From positions 1-32,100 of the forward strand of contig CAUJEY010000111.1 of the NCBI GenBank assembly GCA_963169325.1: a stretch of DNA of 32,100 nucleotides, given 5' to 3'. A program made the position numbers and the translations under genes. Every line of letters begins with the position of its first letter. The first letter of the stretch is position 1. The notes below the pieces were generated by a model. That model made no database searches, had not been told where the DNA came from, and saw only the letters and a program-made list of their open reading frames with translations. This stretch comes from Bacteroidota bacterium. Its GTDB lineage: Bacteria > Bacteroidota > Bacteroidia > Chitinophagales > Saprospiraceae. Below, piece by piece: positions 24,195 to 32,100 of this stretch.

Positions 24195-25580
24195 TTATTT
24201 ATTAATCCACCCTGCCGGATTCAGCCGTGTTTTCTGGTGCCAGAGTTCGAAGTGTAATTCGGAAGCGCCGGTAATGGCGTTGCTGCTCACCCGGCCGATA
24301 ACCTGTTTGGACTTCACGCGGTCGCCTTTCGACAGGTTCGTTTCGCTCAGGTTGGAGTACACGGTGTAATAATTGCCGTGTTGCAGGATCACCGTATAAT
24401 CATGTCCGGGAATAAATTGCACGCCTGCGACTTTGCCTTCGTAAATGGCGCGCACGACGGCGGAGGCATCTGTTCGAATGTCCACACCATTATTGGTGAT
24501 TTCAATATTGCGGAGAGTTGGGTGTTTTTGCCGCCCGAAACCGCGCGAAATAAAACCGTTTTCCACGGGCCAGGGCAATTGGCCGCGGGTTTGTTTGAAG
24601 GCAATGGAAACGCCGTCTTCCGGGATAGCGGCATCCTCTTCTTCCGACGTATTATTTGATGGTGTGTTTACAGCATTGGGAGGGGGCGTCGTGACGGGCG
24701 CCGTATTCGTGGCGACGGGCGCCGTGGTGGCCGGTTTGTTGGGTTTGGGGCGCCGGGCTTCGTCTACTTGTTTGCGGATTTCCTCCTGAATAATTCGTTC
24801 GATGGCCTGGTTCAGCGCTTCATGTGCTTCCTGCTTTTTCTGCAAGTCCTGCCGGAACCGGCTTTCGTCTTTTTCCAGCACTTTCAGCAGTTTCTCTTTA
24901 TCTACCATTTCCGTGCTAAGGGTGGATTTTTGGCCTTGCAGGGCGATTAGCAGGTTTTCTTTTTTCCGGTGGGTCTCTTCCAGATTGGTTATTTTTTTGG
25001 ACAGGGAGTTTTTGGTAAAAGCGATGGCGTCGGCCTGATTTTTTCGGAAGCGGTCGTATTTGCGCAGGAAAATCCAGCGGCGGAAAATCTGGTTGATGTT
25101 TTCGGCGGAAAGTAAAAACAGCAAGGGGTTACTCATCATTTTACGCCGGTAAGCGTTGCGCACCATTTTGCCGTAATCAGCCTGCATGGCCTGCACATCG
25201 CGGGTAAGCGACTCGATGACCATGGCATTGCGCCCGATGGATTCTTCCGATTCGGCAATTTCTGCCGTGATGGTCTGAATCAGGTTTTCTCTTCGTTCAA
25301 TCTGGTTTTGGAGCGTTACATACCGGTCGAAGGTGGTTTCTTTGGTTTTGGTGGTTTTTTTTAACATTTTATCCGTGACCTCGATGTCGCGGATCAGTTT
25401 TTTGCGTTTTTCCTCCAAATCCCGTTTATTCTGCCCAATACCGATAGCCGGCAATGCCAGCAGTCCCAGCAACAGCGCCAGCACCGTACCCCACCGGACA
25501 GTCGGGGTGGGACTATTCGGCTCGCCGGTAGTGTGCCGGTATGTCGAACCGGAAAGTGGCAGGTGTATTGAATTCAACAT
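24195..25580 (-). CDS. EnvC-like murein hydrolase activator (degenerate M23)
   Basis: 461 residues: a signal or anchor segment (about 33-50), a long coiled coil (about 52-278), a Pro/Thr/Asn linker (279-325) and a C-terminal LytM/M23 domain (about 335-461). Compared with active M23 enzymes, the HxxxD motif reads NNGVD (His replaced by Asn 363, Asp 367 kept), the catalytic YAHL reads YSNL (Asn 410), and HLHFE reads ELHFE (Glu 441, His 443 kept). Losing three of five key residues suggests no hydrolase activity. The protein would then resemble E. coli EnvC, which activates amidases for septal wall splitting. The ATG at 25580 lies 68 bp inside the upstream gene; a GTG at 25484 is an alternative. 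Confidence 0.85.
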   Translation of the reverse strand: MLNSIHLPLSGSTYRHTTGEPNSPTPTVRWGTVLALLLGLLALPAIGIGQNKRDLEEKRKKLIRDIEVTDKMLKKTTKTKETTFDRYVTLQNQIERRENLIQTITAEIAESEESIGRNAMVIESLTRDVQAMQADYGKMVRNAYRRKMMSNPLLFLLSAENINQIFRRWIFLRKYDRFRKNQADAIAFTKNSLSKKITNLEETHRKKENLLIALQGQKSTLSTEMVDKEKLLKVLEKDESRFRQDLQKKQEAHEALNQAIERIIQEEIRKQVDEARRPKPNKPATTAPVATNTAPVTTPPPNAVNTPSNNTSEEEDAAIPEDGVSIAFKQTRGQLPWPVENGFISRGFGRQKHPTLRNIEITNNGVDIRTDASAVVRAIYEGKVAGVQFIPGHDYTVILQHGNYYTVYSNLSETNLSKGDRVKSKQVIGRVSSNAITGASELHFELWHQKTRLNPAGWINK

Positions 25581-26316
25581 CGGTAAATTCTATTTCCAGG
25601 TTTACGGCGCCGTTATCCGGGCTGAACGCTTCGATGCGGCGAAGATACGGAAAGACGCCGGCGCCCGGCAATTTTTTGAATTGATCGAATTTTAGCGTCA
25701 AAATGCGCGCATCGCGCTGTTGTACAAAGGTTTCGCTGCGCAAATGATAGGAACCCTCTTCTATGCGGTAGTCGATGGAGTATTGGTTGTTGGCGCCGAT
25801 GAGGCGGTGCAAACTGTCTTTAATATCGGCTTGCAGGAGCATGTCCGGCGTCAGCCAGGCGGAGGCCAGCATCAGTTGTTGTAAAAGCGGAAAACCTTCC
25901 GGCAGGCTGTATTGCCGCTGCAAACTGCCCAGGTCCTGTGCCGTATAAGTATTTTCCAACCGGTTGAGTATAAAAACCGAGTCGCGGGTAACCAATGCGC
26001 GTACGGCCTCGATGCCGAGTTTTTTTACGTTTACCCACAGCGCACTGTCGCGAATCCAAACAAAATTCGCATTCGCTTCAATGGCCATGCCGTCTCCTTC
26101 AGCAAAAACTTTGGCCCGGGCTGTCAGCGAGTGCATCTCGTCCAGGTTTTTTTTGCGGAGTTGTTTTACCAGAAAATCGCTGGACCGGGTAGTGGTGGCG
26201 GGTACAATTTCGTCATCCGAAATGTTCTTTTTACGGCAACCGGTTTGTTGCGCCGAGGTAAAGAACAGGAATAAGGCTGCCAGCAGCAGCGCTTGTTGAT
26301 ATGGTTGAAATGTCAT
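25513..26316 (-). CDS. DUF4292 lipoprotein
   Basis: 267 residues from ATG 26316 (MTFQPYQQALLLAALFLFF). The frame extends to 26355, but that would overlap the preceding gene, and the signal peptide begins at 26316. A Cys at residue 27 follows a weak lipobox (QTGC), so it is probably lipidated. The body (FLVKQLRKKNLDEMHSLTAR; ANFVWIRDSALWVNVKKLGI; VTRDSVFILNRLENTY) matches the DUF4292 pattern, a LolA/LolB-like half-barrel fold. A lipid or lipoprotein carrier role is therefore plausible but unproven. The TPR-DUF4292-M23 gene order recurs, to my memory, in other Bacteroidota, which suggests an envelope function. Confidence 0.8.
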   Translation of the reverse strand: MTFQPYQQALLLAALFLFFTSAQQTGCRKKNISDDEIVPATTTRSSDFLVKQLRKKNLDEMHSLTARAKVFAEGDGMAIEANANFVWIRDSALWVNVKKLGIEAVRALVTRDSVFILNRLENTYTAQDLGSLQRQYSLPEGFPLLQQLMLASAWLTPDMLLQADIKDSLHRLIGANNQYSIDYRIEEGSYHLRSETFVQQRDARILTLKFDQFKKLPGAGVFPYLRRIEAFSPDNGAVNLEIEFTDVEFNTPATFRFDIPAHYRRAE

Positions 26317-26332
26317 GTTTGCGTTCTGGCAA

Positions 26333-26662
26333 TTAAAAATCCTCATCTGAATCATCCAATTCCATGCGGGCTTCGTTCAGTTCACCCCATGCATGCCGGT
26401 CGCCGGCTTTTTGGGCTACTTCCAAGCCTTGCCGGTAGGCGATCAGGGCTTCCGGTTGTTGTTCCAGTTTTTCATATAACTTCCCCAAGTGGTAATATAA
26501 ACCGACATATCCGGGATTAGTTGTCAGTAAACGCTGGTAGAAATCCAGGGCCTGCTGCAAATCGCCCATTCCTTCGTATTCTTTGGCAATGGCAAACAGG
26601 GCGAAGGAGTCATTGGGATTGGAATCCAACAGTTGCTGAAGTAATGGGAGACGTTTGCTCAT
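26333..26662 (-). CDS. Small tetratricopeptide-repeat protein
   Basis: 109 residues from ATG 26662 (MSKRLPLLQQLLDSNPND). It contains two clear TPR units: NDSFALFAIAKEYEGMGDLQ... with DFYQRLLTTNP, and YVGLYYHLGKLYEKLEQQ with ALIAYRQGLEVAQ. It ends in an acidic tail (DDSDEDF). The open frame continues 72 codons upstream only because the 9-bp repeat encodes His-Ile-Asp/Ser runs, so I exclude that extension. The protein is cytoplasmic, with no signal sequence. It is the first gene of the minus-strand run and ends 16 bp before the DUF4292 start. A role as an adaptor for the envelope genes downstream is inference. Confidence 0.8.
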   Translation of the reverse strand: MSKRLPLLQQLLDSNPNDSFALFAIAKEYEGMGDLQQALDFYQRLLTTNPGYVGLYYHLGKLYEKLEQQPEALIAYRQGLEVAQKAGDRHAWGELNEARMELDDSDEDF

Positions 26663-26768
26663 GTGTGAAATGTGGTCAATGTGGTCAATGTGGCTAATGT
26701 GGTCAATGTGTGAAATGTGGTCAATGCGGTTAATGTGGTCAATGTGTGAAATGTGGTTAATGAGATCA
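26661..26768. repeat. 9-bp tandem array (ATGTGGTCA)n
   Basis: Twelve consecutive 9-bp units with consensus ATGTGGTCA. Variants include ATGTGTGAA (three times, at units 1, 6 and 10), ATGTGGCTA, ATGCGGTTA and ATGAGATCA. The array overlaps the start codon of the TPR gene, so it would form most of that transcript's leader. The 9-bp period keeps one frame open and yields an artefactual HIDHISHID peptide. Confidence 0.92.
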
Positions 26769-26856
26769 ATGGCATGAACGAAAGGAGGCCGGATTTGTTT
26801 CCAGATTAAAGCGAAGATTCGCTGATTATTATGGGTGTAAATGCCCAACGAATTAC

Positions 26857-26864
26857 TACTTTTG
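26857..26864 (+). promoter_or_regulatory. Candidate -7 element for etfBA
   Basis: TACTTTTG matches TAnnTTTG exactly, 91 bp before the etfB start. It faces a mirror-image element on the other strand at 26881-26888. No clear -33 TTG is seen at the usual distance. Confidence 0.45.
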
Positions 26865-26880
26865 CGGCGCTTTTTCACGG

Positions 26881-26888
26881 CAAAAGTA
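26881..26888 (-). promoter_or_regulatory. Candidate -7 element for the TPR/DUF4292/EnvC run
   Basis: The minus strand reads TACTTTTG, an exact TAnnTTTG match, about 220 bp before the TPR start. Together with 26857-26865 it forms a perfect 9-bp inverted repeat (TACTTTTGC / GCAAAAGTA) with a 14-bp spacer. The predicted transcript would carry the 9-bp repeat array in its leader. Confidence 0.45.
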
Positions 26889-26955
26889 CATTAATTTCGG
26901 GTAATACATTGATTTTTAACGCTCTAACAGCCGTAAAACCGTACGACCATCATTT

Positions 26956-27696
26956 ATGAAAATTCTGGTTTGCATCAGCCAAACACCGGACACGACGGCA
27001 AAAATCTCCTTTAATGCCGAAGGAACGGAATTTAACAACGCCGGGGTACAATTTATTATGAATCCCTACGACGAATGGTACGCCTTGGTGCGTGCCTGCG
27101 AACTGCGAGAATCGCTCGGCGGCACGGTTGTCGCCCTGAACGTAGGTCCGGCGGCCAACGAAACGACTATTCGAAAAGCATTGGCAATTGGCGCCGATGA
27201 GGCAGTGCGTATCGACGCCGATCCTAAAAGTGCCGCTTTTGTGGCTAAACAAATCGCGGAATACGCCAAATCGCAAAATTTCGACCTGGTATTTTTCGGC
27301 AAAGAAACCATCGACTACAACGGCTCGGAGGTGGGCGCAATGGTGGCCGAGCACCTCGATTTGCCGTATGTTTCCTACGCCTGCAAACTCGAACTGAACG
27401 GCAACACGGCAACCCTGGAACGCGATATCGAGGGTGGCGTGGAAGTACTGGAAGTAGATTTGCCGCTGTGCCTCAGTGCCGCTAAAGGGATGGCTGAACA
27501 ACGTATTCCAAACATGCGCGGCATTATGATGGCCCGCACCAAGCCGCTCAACGTGGTACCTCCGGCGTCCTTCGAGGAGCCGGTGAAAACCGTAAAGTTC
27601 ACCCTGCCTCCCGCTAAGGCCGGTGTCAAATTAGTGGATCCGGAAAATATGGACGAACTGGTGCGGCTCCTGCACGAAGAAGCCAAGGTGATCTGA
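26956..27696 (+). CDS. etfB: Electron transfer flavoprotein beta subunit
   Basis: 246 residues, the usual length. It opens MKILVCISQTPDTTAKI and has the ETF-beta pattern FIMNPYDEWYALVRACEL and GADEAVRIDAD. The family signature near residue 156 is ERDIEGGVEVLEVDLPLCLS. EtfB binds AMP and pairs with EtfA to carry electrons from acyl-CoA and other flavin dehydrogenases to a quinone reductase in the cytoplasm. etfA follows after a 50-bp gap that is mostly a 7-bp tandem repeat. No dehydrogenase or ETF-quinone oxidoreductase gene is in the window. Confidence 0.95.
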   Translation: MKILVCISQTPDTTAKISFNAEGTEFNNAGVQFIMNPYDEWYALVRACELRESLGGTVVALNVGPAANETTIRKALAIGADEAVRIDADPKSAAFVAKQIAEYAKSQNFDLVFFGKETIDYNGSEVGAMVAEHLDLPYVSYACKLELNGNTATLERDIEGGVEVLEVDLPLCLSAAKGMAEQRIPNMRGIMMARTKPLNVVPPASFEEPVKTVKFTLPPAKAGVKLVDPENMDELVRLLHEEAKVI

Positions 27697-27700
27697 TCTC

Positions 27701-27740
27701 CGAACTTCAAACTTCGAACTTCAAACTTCAAACTTCGAAC
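27701..27740. repeat. 7-bp tandem array (C[A/G]AACTT)n between etfB and etfA
   Basis: Five full units plus a partial, alternating CGAACTT and CAAACTT. The array starts 4 bp after the etfB stop and ends 6 bp before the etfA ATG, so it would be transcribed inside the operon. The same unit, in both orientations, forms the array at 29498-29570. Confidence 0.9.
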
Positions 27741-27746
27741 GATATC

Positions 27747-28712
<966 letters not shown>

Positions 28713-28744
28713 ACGATCGGCTTGTTTTTTAGATATTCGTAAGA

Positions 28745-28781
28745 CAAAAAAGGCGTTGGCGGGAAGCCGGCGCCTTTTTTT
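28745..28781 (+). terminator. Intrinsic terminator after etfA
   Basis: A nine-pair GC-rich stem, GGCGTTGGC (28752-28760) with GCCGGCGCC (28766-28774), contains two G-U pairs and a GGGAA loop. It is flanked by an A-run on the left and seven Ts on the right, all 33 bp after the etfA stop. The A/T flanks could extend the stem, making it usable in both directions. Confidence 0.88.
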
Positions 28782-28830
28782 ATAAAAACTTCATTGCAAA
28801 GTTTTTGTTCTTTGAGCAACAAAAGGGGTG

Positions 28831-28838
28831 TATTTTTG
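28831..28838 (+). promoter_or_regulatory. Candidate -7 element for the DUF151 gene
   Basis: TATTTTTG matches TAnnTTTG. Upstream candidates for the -33 element are TTTG at 28811-28814 (16-bp spacing) and TTG at 28805-28807 (23-bp spacing). A second TATTTTTG at 28863-28870 lies closer to the start codon, so two promoters are possible. Confidence 0.45.
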
Positions 28839-28897
28839 CGCGGATTTAAGCACCGCCTTACCTATTTTTGCATCCCCCTAACACAACTGACCCGGTA

Positions 28898-29494
28898 ATG
28901 AAACGAATCGAACTTGATATAGTAGCTTTATCACACAGCGTCACCCAATCGCATAATTATGCCGTTGTTCTGGGAGAACGGCGGGGTCAACGCCGGTTGC
29001 CGATTGTTATCGGTAGCTTCGAAGCGCAGGCCATTGCCGTGGCGATGGAACGTATGGTGCCCAACCGCCCGCTGACGCACGATCTGTTTAAAAACACGTT
29101 GGACACCTTCAACATCGAGTTGCGCGAGGTGGTGATCAATAATTTGCTGGACGGTATTTTTTACGCCCGCCTGGTGTGCGTCAAAAGCGGGGAAGTGTTC
29201 GAAATTGACTCCCGCACCTCCGACGCCATCGCCATGGCCGTACGTTTCGATTGTCCGATTTATACCTACGATTTTATTCTGGAAGCCGCCGGCGTGGTAT
29301 TGGAAGACCAGGAGGACGAAGAAGGTGTTGCCCGCCCGCAACCGGCTCCCCAGCCGGTCATCGACAGCAGTGCGCTCGAAACTTATTCCGCCGAATCGCT
29401 GCAAGTCCGGCTCCAGGAAGTGCTGGAAGCCGAAGATTATGAAACTGCAGCCAAAATTCGCGATGAATTAAAACGGCGGGAGCAGAAGCAGTAA
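28898..29494 (+). CDS. Bifunctional nuclease-family (DUF151) protein with UVR tail
   Basis: 198 residues from ATG 28898 (MKRIELDIVALSHSVTQSHN). The TTG at 28868 would start inside a promoter-like element and is not used. Residues about 1-135 form the DUF151 domain: NYAVVLGERRGQRRLPIVIG, FEAQAIAVAME, DSRTSDAIAMAVRFDCPIY. A flexible Pro-rich linker leads to a C-terminal UVR-type helical hairpin (LQVRLQEVLEAEDYETAAKI; RDELKRREQ), as in UvrB/UvrC. Plant members have reported RNase and DNase activity; the bacterial role is unclear, and the UVR tail suggests protein contact. It is a single gene converging on DUF1573. Confidence 0.87.
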   Translation: MKRIELDIVALSHSVTQSHNYAVVLGERRGQRRLPIVIGSFEAQAIAVAMERMVPNRPLTHDLFKNTLDTFNIELREVVINNLLDGIFYARLVCVKSGEVFEIDSRTSDAIAMAVRFDCPIYTYDFILEAAGVVLEDQEDEEGVARPQPAPQPVIDSSALETYSAESLQVRLQEVLEAEDYETAAKIRDELKRREQKQ

Positions 29495-29497
29495 AAT

Positions 29498-29570
29498 AGT
29501 TTGAAGTTTGAAGTTCGAAGTTCGAAGTTTCTTAGGGCCCTTCGAACTTCAAACTTCAAACTTCGAACTA
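29498..29570. repeat. Inverted pair of 7-bp arrays between convergent genes
   Basis: The left array (29498-29530) has AAGTTTG/AAGTTCG units. A 10-bp spacer (29531-29540) contains GGGCCC, and the right array (about 29541-29570) has CGAACTT/CAAACTT units. The halves are reverse complements and could fold into a long stem in RNA of either strand. It fills almost the whole gap between two converging genes, and its last bases form the TAG stop of the DUF1573 gene. It may act as a bidirectional terminator. Confidence 0.85.
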
Positions 29571-30014
29571 CTTCACCAGTTCAAATTTATACTCCACGAT
29601 CTCAATACGTGGTACCCCGTTGGGGTGGGTGTTTTTAAAAATCACATTGATGGAAATGGTTTCGGCGGCGTCTTTTTCGGCGCTGTTGAAGGTGACGTCA
29701 AGGCGGCACTTCTCGTTAGGCGCAATGACGCGCCGGGGATAATCCACCTTGGTGCAGTCGCAGGCATCGACGATGTCGATTTGCACCGGTTCGCCGGAGG
29801 TATTGGTGAACTCATAAAACAGCGTCCGGAGTTCCCCCTTTTTTACCGGACCAAGTTCCACGGATTTTTTATCCCAGGTAACAAATAGCGGCGGGGTTGG
29901 CTGCACCACCGGCGTCTGGCCCGCTTCCGGCGTTTGGCCGTTTATTTTTGCCGTATGGCACGACAAAAGGAATACAAAACCGAATAAAGAGAGGAGCGAA
30001 ATGTTTTTTTTCAT
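29568..30014 (-). CDS. DUF1573 lipoprotein
   Basis: 148 residues from ATG 30014 ([19 protein letters not shown]). Two earlier in-frame ATGs (30029, 30020) are possible. The lipobox LLSC with Cys 19 predicts a lipoprotein. A Thr/Pro/Gln spacer leads to a DUF1573 Ig-like (ASPM-SPD-2-Hydin-type) domain: [34 protein letters not shown] and [19 protein letters not shown], then VTFNS. DUF1573 proteins are common envelope proteins in Bacteroidota, with no firm function. It lies after hscA on the same strand, separated only by the 7-bp TGCCTAC array, so read-through is plausible. Confidence 0.85.
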   Translation of the reverse strand: MKKNISLLSLFGFVFLLSCHTAKINGQTPEAGQTPVVQPTPPLFVTWDKKSVELGPVKKGELRTLFYEFTNTSGEPVQIDIVDACDCTKVDYPRRVIAPNEKCRLDVTFNSAEKDAAETISINVIFKNTHPNGVPRIEIVEYKFELVK

Positions 30015-30030
30015 AACCATTTTTATCATT

Positions 30031-31948
<1,918 letters not shown>

Positions 31949-32002
31949 AACACCTAAAAACAGAATACAGGGGGTGGAAATGAAAATTTGGTTTTGGCGG
32001 CG

Positions 32003-32010
32003 CGAAGGTA
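32003..32010 (-). promoter_or_regulatory. Weak -7-like element upstream of hscA
   Basis: The minus strand reads TACCTTCG, one mismatch from TAnnTTTG, about 55 bp before the hscA start. No -33 element with normal spacing is evident. Confidence 0.3.
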
Positions 32011-32030
32011 AAACACACCAAATAATTTTT

Positions 32031-32100
32031 GGTTTGGGGGTTTGGAGGTTTGGGGGTTTAGAGGTTTGGAGGTTTGGGGGTTTGGAGGTTTGGAGGGTTG
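32031..32100. repeat. 8-bp tandem array (GGTTTGGA/G)n, running off the window
   Basis: Eight units of GGTTTGG[A/G], one with GGTTTAGA, then a partial unit at the window end. This is the reverse complement of the unit at 22873-22980. It begins about 80 bp before the hscA start on the opposite side from the gene. The total length is unknown because the window stops inside it. Confidence 0.92.

Noticed and set aside
26663-26878. N-terminal extension of the TPR protein (HIDHISHID region)
   Set aside because: The 9-bp period keeps the frame open artificially. The TPR fold starts right after ATG 26662, and a promoter-like element lies only just above the longer start.

Overview
The window looks like a chromosomal segment of a Bacteroidota bacterium, probably a Saprospiraceae-like or related gliding/environmental lineage. 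This rests on three things: type IX secretion (T9SS) C-terminal sorting domains on two large secreted proteins; families that are mainly Bacteroidota (DUF4292 lipoprotein, lipidated TamA homologue TamL, HscA-type Hsp70); and repeated TAnnTTTG promoter elements. Family placement comes from memory of protein families, without any database search. No rRNA, tRNA, CRISPR array, transposase, integrase or phage gene was seen.

Layout. (1) 142-1362 (-): MFS permease, divergent from (2) 1505-8801 (+): a TamB-TamL pair, an envelope-spanning module for outer-membrane biogenesis. (3) 9028-14576 (+): a visibly AT-richer block with two tandem paralogous secreted beta-propeller/Ig-like proteins (only the second has a T9SS sorting domain) and a small VOC/glyoxalase-fold protein. 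Its right edge carries a second, broken copy of the 3' end of the VOC gene. (4) 14645-18941 (-): a secreted module protein that appears 3'-truncated at that scar, a 27-bp perfect inverted repeat, and a 904-residue HYR/SdrD-B/T9SS surface protein. (5) 19303-20709 (+): an unrecognised helical protein, overlapping tail to tail with (6) a long minus-strand run, 26662 down to 20696: TPR protein, DUF4292 lipoprotein, EnvC-like degenerate M23 protein, RlmI-type rRNA methyltransferase, dienelactone-hydrolase lipoprotein, DUF4230 protein. (7) 26956-28712 (+): etfB-etfA with a strong intrinsic terminator. (8) 28898-29494 (+): DUF151 bifunctional-nuclease family protein with a UVR tail. (9) 29568-31948 (-): DUF1573 lipoprotein and HscA-type Hsp70.

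Functional themes are envelope biogenesis and cell-wall remodelling (TamB/TamL, EnvC, DUF4292), secreted surface proteins exported by a T9SS located elsewhere, and core metabolism (ETF, rRNA methylation, Fe-S chaperone).

The most unusual feature is the intergenic DNA of the right-hand third. Six short tandem arrays with 7-, 8- or 9-bp units sit against gene starts and stops. Two share an 8-bp unit in opposite orientation about 9 kb apart, and one supplies the hscA stop codon. With the recombination scar at 14.54-14.65 kb and the inverted repeat at 16.1 kb, these are the best candidates for something undescribed. I did not find a clearly novel multi-gene defence or biosynthetic system.
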